From contig NC_092520.1 in NCBI RefSeq assembly GCF_037038585.1, positions 145,265,104 to 145,329,103 on the forward strand: a stretch of DNA of 64,000 nucleotides, in the 5' to 3' direction. The translations under genes and the position numbers were made by a program. Positions 22,701 to 37,700 of this stretch are shown one piece after another. The first letter of the stretch is position 1. Every line of letters starts with the position of its first letter. The notes under the pieces are model-generated. The model saw only the letters and a program-made list of their open reading frames with translations, was not told the origin of the DNA and did no database searches. This stretch comes from Patagioenas fasciata (Eukaryota; Chordata; Aves; Columbiformes; Columbidae).

Positions 22701-25700
22701 AGGCTGCATTGGAAAAACTTGTTTTCTGTGTTGAAGCCTTTAAGAGAATACATACATGTTCCGAAATTCACAATACACTTTAATTCACAGCTGCTCCAGT
22801 AGTAGGAAAAACATTATTGATAGTCTTTGCATGTTTTTATTAGAAATCTTTTTCCCATCTTAAATTTCCTGTCCTTTAGTATGAATACTTTTTTAATTTA
22901 CATAAAATAAATACAAAATGGATAAAATCGTGCCTATCTTTTTCAACTAGACTTGGAAATCTGGGTAGTTTACTGGGATCACTTGTGCTATCAACAGTTT
23001 CATTTCCCTTGCAAGACTTATTTTGTGGCTAAAACATTATGATAGCTGAAAGGAGCTTACCCTGTAGAGCATCTGTGAATGTCTCATGCTGTGTTCCGGA
23101 AGAAACTCTTGATGTGCCTGTTGATATTTTCACTTCATTTTTAGTAAGTTCTAAGGCCAAAGCTCTGAGCAGAATCCATTTCTTGTAATACAGGATTTTC
23201 CAGGCTGAGGCTCTTTCACTATGAAAGAATTAAGAGTCAAAAGCTTGAGTCCTTTTTAAAGTTTATTTGCTAGAATAGTCATAGTCCATAGTCATTCAGA
23301 TGAGTGTTTTTAGAGCATCTCAGATGTAGTTTTGCAAGATTCAATTTGTTCTACGTCAAAAACGGGGGGGTGAGGCAGCCTGCAGGAAGTGAGTGAGAAA
23401 CAGACAGGAGTTATGGTGATCAGCATGAGGGAGAGATTAATGTTATCAAATTTTCAGCAGAAGTTTTTGATGACCAGTTTTAAGAAATACACTGGTTTTG
23501 CAGAAATGTGTTTTGTCCCAACAGATTACCTCTGGTGATCCTGTTTTGACTTACTGCTACGTTGACTTAAACTTTTCTTCTTACATAGTTTCTTAGATCT
23601 CCTGTTCTGAACTGTATTTCATGGCTGTTTTCACCAGTCATCCTCTTTCCTTCAGGTCTGGGGATGGGAACAATAAATCAGGTTTTGAGTATGCTGGGTT
23701 CCACTTTGGCACAGAGGGCAAAAGAGTTTTTAATATTACCCGAAGACCTGTACATTCTTGCATTTTGCACATTTTCTTACTGACTTGCAGATGCCCGTTC
23801 TTCCATCTTAATACTCATGCCTTCATTATGTTATTCTTGATTATGTGTAGTTGAGAAATGCATGTGAATCAAACACACATTTCCCTAAGCTTCCCTGCAT
23901 TACAAATTATACACTTTTATGGTAAGTTTAACTAAATTTGATTCAAAAGTATATTAAAGTGGCTTGATTGATTTCAAAAATACTGTCTTTGTTTATGAAT
24001 TTTCAGGTGTCCGCTAAGAAGACAGAACTATGATTACGGCATACACCTCCTCACAGTTCTGTACCATGAGTCTTGGGTAAGTGATTGTGAATAACTCGCG
24101 CTTTTTAATGTGCTCTCTCGTAACTTATAAAAAGCTCCATGTCATGTACAGCTTAAAGTAAATTATCTTAAATTCTTTTCCTTTTCCACCTCACCTCAAA
24201 TTCAAGCAAGAGAAGCTACTTATATTTGAATGTTAATTCCCCAGTCAACTTAGAGTGCATTTCTTTAACTGCACAAATGCTATTCTGGTTGTTTGTATAT
24301 ATATAGTTTGGTGCTTTTCAGAAGTTTTCTAGTTGATGATCTTAGTAAGAGATTTCTTCCCAATACTTTTTCTCACAACAACAAGCCTAAAAGTGACCCT
24401 GAGCCTAGCAGAAAACACCTCAATTCTCAGGATTCCTAAATATACCTGTGGTTCGGCATGCTGGGTTGCCTATGCACAATATTCAAATATGAATTGAGTG
24501 AGTCCAGAGGAATGGTGTGCTCTGTGATTATCACCTGTTATCTAAGCGTTTTTAACAGTAGCTGTGTTTAAAAATGAAAACAAGTCCATTAAAAAAAAAA
24601 AGCAGAGGGGTGTGTTACTGTTTTTTATAAAGCTATGATAACTGAAATAAAGCACAGGATCTGCATTTTGCCTCATGCCAAACTCTTATCTGTTACTTAG
24701 AATCTATCTTTCTTTGGGTGGTTCCTGCGCTGCAGTAACCCATGGTGTAATTTGGAAGTATTCTGCTTCTTAAATGCTCTCTCACAAATCTTGCCTCAAG
24801 CTGGAAGGAGTGAGAACCTAGGCTGCTTTTCTGAGCTCCGTTTTGCTCAGAAAAAGGACATCCTCCCCACCTTCTGTTAGTTTTAGGATTTCATTGCATC
24901 AGTTAGTGTCCAGAAAAATATATACAATTATTGTAACTCTTTAGATAAATATTTCTACCAAAGCAAGAATAATGTAAACTTTTCTATAATCATTCAGGAA
25001 ATAGTGTATTTGGAATTTTTCCCAGTAGTTCAGTTTTGTTAAACAGTTATACATGTGAAATATCCAATGTAAGTGTATTAAAGATACTGTTCCAATTTAT
25101 TGATAATTTATTACGATTCTTAAGTAGTCCTCTAAATAAGACATCTTTAGACCACAGATCTTGCCTTTACAGTGAGTTCTTCAGACTTGTGTCCTGTATT
25201 TTTGTGATTAATCATGTTGGTTGTAAGTATTACCATCAATGATTTCACAGACATTTTCTACAGAAAACAAGTTAGCAGTCTCAAATGAAATTGTTGAAAA
25301 CCCATAGTTATGTTTTGGATAACTTAACATTGTTTAAAATGTTATTAGTCATATTGTTTGAGGCAGACAGTGAAAGCCTTCATCGTAAGTATATTTCCAC
25401 AGAGTGTTCTTTCTTAGAAGTTGTAGTTGATTAAGTACCAAAATTCACACTTCAATTGTTCTGTAGTATTCAAATTGAATCTCCATATTTAGTATTTTTA
25501 TGTATGTCAGTGTTCTTGATTTTGATCATTGCAGTGATGGCATAAAAATGTAATAGGAAGATGAGCCATGCTTCTCTTTCACTTGAAGTTACCTTGAACC
25601 ATAAATTTTGTAATTGTAGAGCGCATCAAATTAAACTCAGCTTATACTAATGTCTTAAAAGATACATTTACTTTAGATTTCAAGTGCTTTGTACACATGG

Positions 25701-28700
25701 ATATTATTCTCTCCAACAGTATTACATTGCAACACAAATCTTAAATTAATGACAGATCAGTTTCCTGTATTAAGCAATGACAAGAGAGGTACACACCGCT
25801 CACGTTATTAATTCCAGACAAACAGCACATCTGTCCTTTGCTCCAGCATTACTTAGTGATGGAAGACAGGGCTATACGATATTGCTACGTGAGTGTTCAG
25901 TATGTATTGAATATTCAGAAGTCTCTTGCCCTTTTATTACCTTTCAACTTCCATGTTAATATTTGATGAGTTTGTCAATCACTTGTAATTGTCTTTGATT
26001 TCCATGAAAAATTGATGGTCTCCCGAGACACTTTGTTTTTTTTGTGTAACACTTTTTGTGGTTTGGGTTTATTGTTTTGGTTTTTTTTTCATGATCAGCA
26101 GTAATGCCTTTTAATAACTTGCTGAAAGATGATTTGGATACATTTTGTAAACCGTAAACAATGTATGGTTAATTTTAGTTTGTAAAAACTTTAATATGGA
26201 CAGGGAGTGGCCATCCAAGTAGACAGTAACATCAGTCCTGTTTACAGAACTAAATACAATATTTTATGACTTTCCCAGCAGAAAGTGTGTCACAGTGTAG
26301 TATCACACTATGTTTTCATGCATATGCATGATGGAATTCAATAAAAAGGTGAGGGCAGTGTTACATTCTTGCCAAGTGAAAGGAAAGCTGGCTGCATGTA
26401 GATTTTGCCTTCAGTCATGAAAACTTTGCCTCCTGTCTCTCTAAACATGGCATAACACTATAATTCGTGTTAATAACTGGATTACTGAATTTTGTGAACT
26501 AGAAATCATGTAAATATATAAAAGGAAAAATTGTATTCAGATATGCATCAGGAAATGTAATTTCAAGTATAATTATGTTTTAGTTGCCAGTGATGCATAA
26601 TTCTTTTATTACAGTTACGAATTAGAGCATCCAAGTAGTTTCAGAATCTGAAAGCTTTTTAAAAGAATGACAGTTCTTGGTGGTTTTCTTGGGTATATAG
26701 TGAACTCTATACTAGGAAGCTGCATTGTGTGGAGATGCATTTCCAGCAGGAAGTTATTCTTAAAGTAATGGGTATGAAGAGTTTAATTCTGGTTTGTCTG
26801 TCTATTTGTATACAGGCTTAGAAGAGAATATGTATCGCTGTCAACAGTAGCCTCTCTATTACACATTTTTTGTATGCTTTTCTAGTCTCTGCTTCAATAA
26901 AAACTGAGGGCATCCACAACTCACCAATTCTATTGCTATTGCAATTAGGGGGCTCAGATGGAATTAGTTTGCAGTAGTCCTTGTAATGGAGTTACAGTTG
27001 AAATATGCAACAAGTATGTGCAGAGAAAATAGAAAACAAAGAGTTGGGGGGATTACCAACAATTGATGCAGGTGTGGCTCTGACTCAAGGCTCTGAATAT
27101 GTTGTTCATTATGGATTTCTTTCTTGGATTGTGATGTGGGGAAGAGAGTTTGTTTTCATTTAATTAAATGAATAAAAGATTATCCACATCAAATTTGTCA
27201 GACTGGTTTCTGAGAGATACCAGAGCCAAAGCAAGGGAAGCATCTTTGTAGGTTAATGCACTGACTAGCATTTTTGAGTCCTCTAACCAGCTAGCAATCA
27301 GTGGATGATGCAAGAAGACAGGCAACCCGAATTGTGAAAGGCTTTGAAGATATATGAGAGGATTGAACCTGCTGTAACAAGCTTTCAGAGAAGTTCAGGT
27401 GTTTTTTATAGTCATGTGTAAGAGCTCCCTCTTTTGAATCCGTGGGGAAGTAGGAAAAATTGAAGGAATTGCAAGAAAGGAGTGGTTGTTTGTGTTTTGG
27501 TTTGGTTGTGATTTTTGTTTGCTTGTTTTTGTTGTTTTTTGTTTTGTTTTGTTTGGGGTTTTTTTGTTTTTGTTTGTTTGTTTGTTTTGTGGAAGGAGTA
27601 AATGAGTGAATATAGGGTTCTTTTTTGTTATTGTTGTGACTGTTGGAGGAAGAAGCAAGAGTTTCCACACTGTGGGATGGGGAGGGTCAGGGGAAAAGAA
27701 TTGTCAGACCGTTGATAGATGATCAGAATGAAGAGTTAAGATGAAGAAGCTGACAGAGGTGGCACGAGTGCAAAAAGTTACGTTCATTACTTGGGAATGG
27801 AGAGAGTAGCTGAAGCTATTTGACTACTTGTAGGAGAAGTGGGATATTACTGGGTAGCTGTTTCGGCTACATGACCCCTACGAATTGGTAGTTAAAAGTA
27901 GTATAGCTTTTGAAACTGCTTGTTTTCCTGCCTTCTCATGTTCACACGGAAATGCCATCAATGAACTTAACCATGCAAAATTCTGCAAAAGATCTGGGTG
28001 CCCAAGACCTTTCAGGATTATGCTAGAATTTACCAAAACACAGTGCAGTGTAAACAGTTGGTATTTGATCTGTATTTAAACAAATAACCCCCCTTTATTT
28101 TGAAGAAAGAAATGTAATGATTTTCTTCCATACTCTAGAATGCATTCCTGTAGCACATAACACTACCCTTGCTTTCGACAAGGGGAATCTGTAGTGACTT
28201 CTTTTTTTTTTCTTCAGAAAATAATCTCATTTGTTTGTTTTAATAAAGGAAGTGAAGGAATAGAGGAGGAAAAATATGAATTCATCCTCTGATTCTTGAT
28301 CCTATCACAGATTCAAATGAGATACAATGAAGCAGAACAACTATGGCAAGCTATTCAGAATATTGGCAGCATGTAGATGGGTTGGTAGTAGTTGCTTGGT
28401 AAGATGAGTTTGAACAGTGGGAGCAGTATTAATTAGGGGTCTACATATTGTGTTCTTCGTTCAACTTATTTGAATTACAGGTTTGCTAGTGAGACTACCT
28501 AAGTCTAGTGCAGAGTTTCACTTAGTTGTAGTCTTTGTTACTTACGGATGCATAAGAAGCAAGAGGTGTACCGTAACATCCCAGACTGATGCATTTGGCA
28601 CCTTAATTTTGGTAAACGTGGATAGGTAGCAGGCCAGTGAGTTCAGTTTTCTTTAAAACATTCAGATTTTAAAACTTAAGAATATTTATTTATTTATTTT

Positions 28701-31700
28701 AGAATACTTGGAGATCTTTTGCTTCCCATTTAGTAGTTTTCAGGTTATTAATCAAATGTGTGTGTTTTATTGGCTTTAGAATGCGTTCAGTTGATAGCTG
28801 AATTGCTAAGAGTTGGACATTTTCTGTGATTCCTTTCAAATTATCCTGCAGGATTGTGTGCAGATTGGATTAATCGGTGAAAGGGTGAGATATATTAGGT
28901 AGATTGTTAAACAGGAGCTCAATCGCTTGTATTTCTGTTGCCTTTAAATGATAGTACTACTTGAATGCTGTAACATCTCTCTAAGCCTGCATGTATTTTT
29001 ATGGTGTTAAGTGGCTTTTACAGAGTAAGAGTTTGCTGCCCTCAAGTGGTTAAAAAGATCATAAACTCATTTCTTTACACTCAGCTGGGGTTAATAGTTT
29101 ATCACTAAAAAGTAAAGTTCTGTTATGAGTTGAAAGTAGGAAGGAGAAACAAGTGGAGCAGAAAGTCAGTTTTCCAGTAAGGAAAAACATTTGTAATTAT
29201 TAGAAAGGGGAGGAATCAGGAAAAAAATGAGGAGGAAATAACTTACAGTTGTTTTAAATCTGTCAAGACTACAAAAAGGTGCAGCAATTTTCCGTGCTCC
29301 AGTTCCACATGATTTTCAACATACACAAATACAACATGATGGGAAGTGGATGATATAATTCTGTATTACACAGCTGAGATCTTGAAAGGTTAGTGAAAAG
29401 TTATGTTTGCATTTTGTATTCTGCAGTGTATTTCTTAAAGTAAGAGGTCCAATCTGTCATACTAAGAATAACAAAGTAATGCTGCACACGCTTTTGAACT
29501 GTCTTGCTTTTCCTAGTACTGTAGTTATAGGAGTCTGATAAAAAGGATTTAAGACTTAACAGTAAGAAAGAAGGAATATAGAGGTAGGGATAAGTGGAAA
29601 GTGGCTACTGAATATGTACAGTAATAGGCAAAGGGTCTTCTGGTTGCATCTCTTTGCATTATGCTTGCATTGTAGATGTTACAGTATCACAGTATGTTTG
29701 GGATTGGAAGGGACCTCAAAAGATCATCTAGTCCAATCCCCCTGCTGGAGCAGGAACGCCTAGGTGAGGTCGCACAGGAATGTGTCCAGGCGGGCTTTGA
29801 ATGTCTCCAGGGAAGGAGACTCCACAACCTCCCTGGGCAGCCTGTTCCAGTGCTCTGTTACCCTCACTGAGAAGAAGTTCTTTCTCAAATTTAAGTGGAA
29901 CCTCTTGTGTTCCAGCTTGATCCCATTGCCCCTTGTCCTATCATTGTTTGCCACTGAGAAGAGCCTGACTCCATCCTCGTGGCACTTACCCTTTATATAT
30001 TTATAAACATTAATAAGGTCACCCCTCAGTCTCCTCTTCTCCAAACTAAAGAGCCCCAGCTCCCTCAGCCTTTCTTCATAAGGGAGGTGCTCCACTCCCT
30101 TAATCATCTTTGTTGCCCTACGCTGGACCCTCTCCAGCAGTTCCCTGTCCTTCTTGAACTGAGGGGCCCAGAACTGGACACAATATTCCAGGTGGGGTCT
30201 CACCAGGGCGGAGTAGAGGGGAAGGAGGACCTCTCTCGATCTACTGACCACCCCCCTTGTAATACACCCAAGGATGCCATTAGCCTTCCTGGCCACAAGG
30301 GCACAGTGCTGGCTCATGGTCATCCTGTTGTCCACCAGGACCCCCAGGTCCCTTTCCCCTACACTGCTCTCTAATAGGTCGTTCCCCAACCTATACTGGA
30401 ACTTGGGATTGTTCCTGCCCAGATGCAGGACTCTACACTTTCCCTTGTTAAATTCCATCAGGTTATCCCCCGCCCAACTCTCCAGCCTGTCCAGGTCCCG
30501 CTGGATGGCAGCACAGCCTTCTGGCGTGTCAGCCACTCCTCCCAGCTTAGTGTCATCAGCAAACTTGCTGATAGTACACTCAATTCCCTCGTCTAAATCG
30601 TTAATGAATATATTGAATAATATTGGCCCCAGTACTGACCCCTGAGGCACTCCGCTAGATACTGGCCTCCAACTGGACTCCGCACCATTGACCACCACTC
30701 TCTGGCTTCTCTCTTTAAGCCAGTTTGCAACCCACCTCACACCTCCTCAATTTAGCTGTGAGGATGCTGTGAGGGACTGTGTCAAAGGCTTTACTGAAGT
30801 CAAGGTAGACCACATCCACCGCTCTGCCATCATCCATCCACCTTGTTACATTCTCATAAAAGGCTATGAGGTTGGTCAAGCATGACTTACCCTTGGTAAA
30901 GCCATGATGACTGCCCCTGATGACCCTCTTATCCCTGATGTGCCTTGAGATGACACCAAGGATAAGCTGTTCCATTACTTTCCCAGGGACAGAGGTGAGG
31001 CTGACCGGTCTATAATTACCCGGGTCCTCCTTCTTGCCCTTTTTGAAGACTGGAGTGACATTTGCTTTCCTCCAATCCTCGGGCACCTCTCCCATTTCCC
31101 AAGACTTGGCAAAGATGATGGATAGCAGTCTAGCAATGACTTCAGCCAGCTCCCTCAGCACCCACGGATGCATCCCATCTGGACCCATGGATTTATGGAC
31201 GTCCAGACTACTTAATTGTTCCCTAACCCAGTCCTCATCGACTAAAGCAAACTCCTCCATTAACCTGACTTCATCCGGGGTCTCAGGGGTACAGGGTTCC
31301 CCAGGACAGCCTCCAGCGGAGTAGACAGAGACAAAGAAGGCATTCAGCAATTCTGCCTTCTCTGTGTCCTCTGCCACCAGGGCACCCACCTCATTCATCA
31401 GTGGGCCTACATTGCCTCTGGTATTAGTTTTATCTGCTATGTATTTGAAAAAGTTCTTGCTGTCCTTGACCCCTCTCGCCAGCTGTAATTCTAAGGAGGC
31501 CTTGGCTACCCTAGCTGCCTTCCTGCATCCTCTAACAGCAGCCTTATATTCCTCCCAAGTGGCCAGTCCCTGCTTCCATGACCTGTAAACTCGCCTCTTC
31601 TGCTTGAGCATACCCAACAGATCCCTATTCAACCACGCAGGCCTTACGTGTGGGGATGCTCTGATCCTGAGCATGGAAGAAGCAATCTCTGAATGCAATC

Positions 31701-34700
31701 CAGCTCTCTTGGGCCCCTTTTCCTTCAAACAGTCTTGCCCATGGGATTTCCCCCAGCAATTGCTTGAAAAGGCCAAAGTTAGCCCTGCCAAAGTCCAGGG
31801 TTGCAATTCTACTTGCTATTCTGTTCCTGCCACGCGAGATGCTGAACTTCACCATCTCGTGGTCACTGCAACCCAGGCAGCCCTCAACCTTTACTGCTTC
31901 GACCAGACCCTCTTTGTTAGTGAGGATGAGATCCAGCAGTGTACGTCTCCTGGTCGGCTCCTCCACCATCTGCATGAGGAAGTTATCATCAATGCACTGG
32001 AGGAACCTCCTGGACTGTGGCTGGCTGGCTGAATGGTCCTTCCAGCAAACATCAGGGAAGTTAAAATCACCCACAACAACCAGGGCCTGTGACTGTGAGG
32101 CCACTCTCAGCTGCACATAGAAGGCCTCATCAACTTCCTCAGTCTGATCTGGTGGCCTGTAATAGACACGTACAACAGTATCACCCCTGCCAGCCTGTCC
32201 CTTGATCCTGACCCATACACTCTCAATTCGTTCGTCATCCGCTCCTGGGCAGAATTTAGTACATTGCAGTTGCTCTCTCACATAGAGAGCAACTCCACCA
32301 CCACGCCTGGCTGGCCTGTCTTTCCTGAAAAGGGCGTAGCCATCCATGACCACGTTCCAGTCATGTGAACTGTCCCACCACGTTTCTGTAATTGCCACCA
32401 GATCATAATCTCCCGACCGAACATAGGATTCTAACTCCTCCTGCTTATTCCCCATGCTGCGCGCATTGGTGTACAGGCATTTCAGGGAGCGAGCAGAGCA
32501 CACCAATTTCTCCCTAGGGGCACAGGAGTTAGTAGTACTTGAAGTGAAAGGACAGGGAAATTGAAGCAGAAAGGTGAGGAAGAAAAAAACCTGAAGAATG
32601 GACAGAGGGAGTGACACTACAGTCTTAACTGAAACTTTCTGTGAACTCCAAAGCTGTGCAGTTTGAAAGAACTTGAGGAAAGTATCCCACATAGCTTTTC
32701 CATTCAAGTAGAGTGTTCAGCTGCAAGGCACTGGTGGGGTGGAGTGTCTGTGTATGCATGTGGCTGAATGAATATTTTTGTCTAACAATTGGTGATAATC
32801 ATAAAATCCATTATATAGATCTATCACTTACATTTCACTGTCTTTTTTTTTCATTTACAGTCAACTTAAGCCATTACAAGTGAGCACTTCAGGTTGTGCC
32901 AGGAGAGCTTGGTAACAGGAGAATTTTGCTGTTTTCATACTAGGAGTTTACCTTGTAATTTAGCCTAAATTATGTGAAAGGAAAGGAGTCCACTTTTGAA
33001 ATGTAAGCAAGGCCTCTGACCACTTAGGTTTCAAAACTATAATTTAACTTCATGTTCTGAACACTCAATATGTTATGACGTGTGGGTTGTAGGGTTAAAA
33101 TGGGAGGTTGAGGCAGATGCTCTTCAGTCTTGCTGAAACTCTCTGGGCAGAAGAGAATTCAAGATTTATTGAACTGAAAAGGAGGGCCATAGCTTAGTGA
33201 TTAGAGCATGTACCTGGGAGAGACAGGTTTAGAGCTCTGGGCACCGTTTAGTTTAGCTGAAGAATGCTTAGTGTAAATTTCCTGACTTTGAGATCTTAGA
33301 ATAATGAAGTGTGATAGAATTGTGCCCTTCCTACAATAGCCTTCTTTCTCAGTATGTCATTATGTATGGTTTAAGTAACACATATTGAGGCTGAAGTAAG
33401 GGTGGTCTCTAAATGTTGTAGTAGATACTTTGTTTTGAAGTATGTATTACCTTTCATTGTGCACTCACTGGTGCTCAAAATCTAATAACTTGAAAGACTC
33501 CTCATCGTTAATGTGAGTCAGAAAAGATAAAGCTAAATGGCACAGTAGATGTTACATATAATAAGCTTTCGCTGAAGATTTAAATTCAAACATTTAAAAT
33601 CAAAGGAAGGAATTTTGCTGACAGGAAACTTGTATTGCAGTGAAAAAAGGTCGAACTTTTCTGTGCCTCTGGCTTGGAACCACAAAGGATGAACATCCAA
33701 GCAAAAGGCTGAATTAAGAATTGTCTTTGTACTATTTCAAATTGTGGTAAGCTTTATGCCATACCTTGTGTTAAAGCCCTGTGTTTCTAGGTGTTGGAGA
33801 AACAAGGTTTCTTTTTCGTGCATAAATATAGGTTTTGCAACTGTTTGATCTTCAGTCTAGATGTTGGAGGGAAATGAAGTGTCATAGGGCATAGATATTA
33901 ACACAACAGAAAATCATCAGATTTGGACCCTTAATATCACTGATTTTTCTTGATGAGATTAGAATCTTATCTGAGTTGCGTTCAGAAACAAAGTGAGTTA
34001 GATAAATACCTTTCAAATAACCCTTTCAGAAACTTGGAATTTCCAGAAAATAGATGCAGCCACTTCAGCCCCGAGAGGTTAGTTATTGTCCTAATTTTTG
34101 AAAGAGGTTATCTAGATGGTGGCTATTGAAGACTCAAAGACAGAAACAGAGATTAAACCTGTGAGTATCATGACAGCATCTCTTACATCTGATATTATGT
34201 TTTTCTGTTTTACATGTGTACCTTACTGGAGCATTTAGTCCTCACAGTCTTTCCTGATTTTGCTTGACACTTTAGGAGTCTTATCTGCCCTGTGGCATTG
34301 CTGTGTCCTAGAAAATAACATTCTGCTCATTCAGAAGAATGTATTTTAACCTATTCTGTGTCACCAAGTGGTTAATTTTTTTTGTATCCAGTCTCATCAG
34401 ATAGAAGTATGTTTTACCTCTTTACAAATTTATGTTGCTATTTCTTTTAAGTTGCGAACTAAATAGGTCAAATGAGTAATATATTGAAAGACATAAGTAT
34501 GTAATAGTTTTGACGACTCCTTTCTGGCTTGAAGATGCCCAGTACTTTGAAAAATGCTAGCATAGCTCTCATTTATGACCTGAAAACCTGTGATTATTGT
34601 ACCACACAGAGTATCCTTTATTTCAGGGCAGTACTAAGAATTGTGTGTATTTATTCAAGGCTATAAGGAGTTTGAAATTTTACTTGCAACTGAAAGGACT

Positions 34701-37700
34701 CTCCTTCCCCTCAAGAAAAAAATCTCAGTAAAATACTTGCTCTTCGCTAAACAGCATTCAATTTTTAACTGTCCAATCCATTTAAAAGAAAATTGAGTAA
34801 CATGAGTTATGTTAATTGCCTTGAAGATTTCAGTGTGCCGCTTAAAAGATTTATTTAAAATGTCTTCCCCCAAAAAAACAGTAGAGGACCGAAAATTGTA
34901 GTCCTGGCTGTGACAGCAAAATGATGAAAGTTAAACTTTAAAAAAGAATTTTAAAAAAGACGAAACACTTTATTATTTTCTGTACTTAAGGGTACAATAT
35001 ATATTGAAGCTTTTAGTTAATGCCTTTATGTAAAAAGCAGTTTTACTGGCCAGTATTTATACTGTGTCAGTACTTCAGATTAAGCACTGTAACGGTTTAT
35101 AAACCTCCCAGAAGACTGGCTTAAACTGTCATGTAAAAGATTTCATCTGGAACAAGTCCTTATTCTGTTTGTAGCATTAAAAAATAATTTTCTATATTTG
35201 CATTAGGAGATGTAAAAAAAAAAAAAATCTTTTTGCATCTTCTTTAGTAACAGGTTAGTAACAGGCTTATATTCTTTGAGTTTATTTGGAAAGTTTTTTT
35301 CAGCATTTGTTTTGTTTGATTGGGTTTTGGGTTTGTTTTTTTTTTTTTTTTTTGACGTTTCTCATTAGAAGTTTTGGTAAAAGAATCAGCTGAAATTATC
35401 AGCTGAGTGCATTTTCAGCTGGGTTGGTTAATAGTGAGGTTCTGTCCTAGGTGTGATAAAATGGAGCAGTCATTTGTAGTGAATTCATTGAAGAAACATT
35501 CTTTATTTTTAACCTCATTCACTAAATGGGGATTCTAGAAGAATGTTAACACAATGCCACTTTGTATTCCAGTTTTCACAGTTTTATTCTCCTTTCTAAA
35601 ACTTACTGCAGTGTTTACTAGCATCTTACATTTGTAAGGAACAAAAATAATCAACTAACAAAACTCTGAGTGATGAAGACCTCATTTTTGAAGTTTCTTT
35701 TGGTGTCTCTTTATTTTTCTTCATAACATTTGAAACTGAGACTACAATACTCACAACATTTCCACTATTCAGAGTTCATGGGTGATTGTCTACCTAGGGT
35801 GCTTTTTCAAATGAAAATACAACTCCAGATTCACTTTTTCTCTTGCAATAAATCTGATTGGAGAGGTTTTTAAGTTTCACTCAGTACAGTTGGTTTGCAA
35901 AAATCTGGTTTCTGTTGAGTTTCCTGTTTGTGATGTATGTCTGGACCTGTGTACACTGGGATAATTTTTCATTTTGAGGCATGGCCACCAACATTGCAGC
36001 AATGGATACTGGCTTCTTGTAGCAGGGCTGAGGAATGGATTTCGAAATCTCCCCCTACTGTCAAATCACTTCCTGCCTCCCTCTCCTCCAGAAGTCAGAT
36101 TTTATTTTAAAATCTCTTTTGACACACCATTCTGCTGGGAAGAATTCCAAGAAAGAAAAAGTTAACAGTTTCTTTGGCCTCCTTTAAAGATGGGGAAATC
36201 TTAATCTCTGTATCAACGTGCATCTCTGAAATCCTGTATGTTAATGTGTGCAGAGAAGGAGGATTTTCCTGAGGAGAGAAATGTAATAACTGTAATTAGT
36301 CCTTGTTGTCTTTGCTGTAACGTAAAGTGTTTAAAAGCCTCAAAGTGATCTTTTGTTTGAATTTCAAACATGAGTTTGGTCTAGGGAGCTAAGAGGAGCA
36401 ATACCTGTATTCCGTTACTCTTGAGAAACCCTATCCCTGTGAGAGAAGCTTTGCTTTAAAATTCTTTTGGAGTTTAGTGAAAAAATGTCTTGGATACCCA
36501 TTAAGCAGATAAACAAGGGATATGTAAAACAGGCTGATGTCATTAATTGAAAACTATGTAAATCTCCACATTGAATTGCAGTATTTTTCAAGCAGACAAG
36601 GAATACTTTACTATACCCACTTGTTCTGCTGCTGTTTTAGCAATACAGGTTACAGTATCTCCTTTTTTTTCCCACCCCTTTAGAAATTGAATGAGGTTTT
36701 TACTTCTGTGTTGTATTGTGTCCAGGTTTTAATGTCAGTCACATGAGCCTTTTAGCAGTGTTAATCACTGTTTCTGACTAAACGTTTGGACTCAGAGATT
36801 TAAAAGACAAGAGATTCCATTTACTAGGTTCAGTGTTAAAGTGTTTTTAATTCGCATAGACAGACCCAAGCACACAGGGTTTTACAGGAAAAAAATAATC
36901 TTGGGTCTTACTGAGGTTATTTGACTTCAGCAAGTTTGACTAGTGAACAGAATACTGTAAAATAAACAAATGAGAAATAAACAACACAGCCCCCCACCAA
37001 AACAAAACAAACCCCAGCTGCTCTGTGATTACCAGGTTTATATGATGTAGATGCTTTATAATAATGTTTCTTTGAATTTACTCCCAGAGAAATGTATTGA
37101 TAGATGAAATCTACAGCAATTTGAAGAAAAACATGACCACCCCAAATAAACCAAAAATAGTTCAAATTGTGATTCTTATATAGTTGAAGTATTATAAGGC
37201 TACTATGTATTGTTTACATCAATAAAGTAATAAATAATTATAAATACACAAGTAGTCAATCTACAATATATTTAAAAATACATAGCTACCAAGCATATAT
37301 ATTTACAAAAGTACAATAAAATATAAATATACAAAACCAGCAGGTAATAACATTTGAAATATCCCTATAACAGTCTGTGAATCTAGAGGAAGGCCTGCTG
37401 AATCAGAGAAATATTTAAAGACAAAATTTATGAAGCACAGCTGCACAAACCAAGTATTTACAGGCAGTGGGAACACAGAAGATTTCAGCTGTGCTAAACT
37501 TTTGATCCTGTCTAATCTTGTAACACCAATTAGGGAAAAAGTAGCATCTTGTGCACAGAGATTCGTTTGAGGCGCAATTTGTTTTGCAGGAAGAGGAAGT
37601 GGATTAATTGGTGGTGTTTTTCCGTATGAGTCACGATTAAAACATTTCCCAAATGGTGAAGGATTGCTGTCTCTCGTCATAGGTTACTTTGTATGGGCTG

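Noticed and set aside
27291-27670. Lys/Asn/Thr-rich frames on the - strand
   Set aside because: Product of the T/G-rich tract at 27480-27594, not a coding pattern.
29764-32120. Several long open frames on the + strand across the intron 7 CR1
   Set aside because: They are complements of the CR1 ORF2 segments; the - strand reads as endonuclease and RT.
33181-33245. Functional tRNA gene
   Set aside because: The arms do not pair into a cloverleaf and the B box is decayed; a SINE remnant is more likely.
37303-37680. 125-codon frame on the - strand in MRPS35 intron 7
   Set aside because: Not recognised, no splice or promoter support, AT-rich flank; could be chance. Left out of the gene list.
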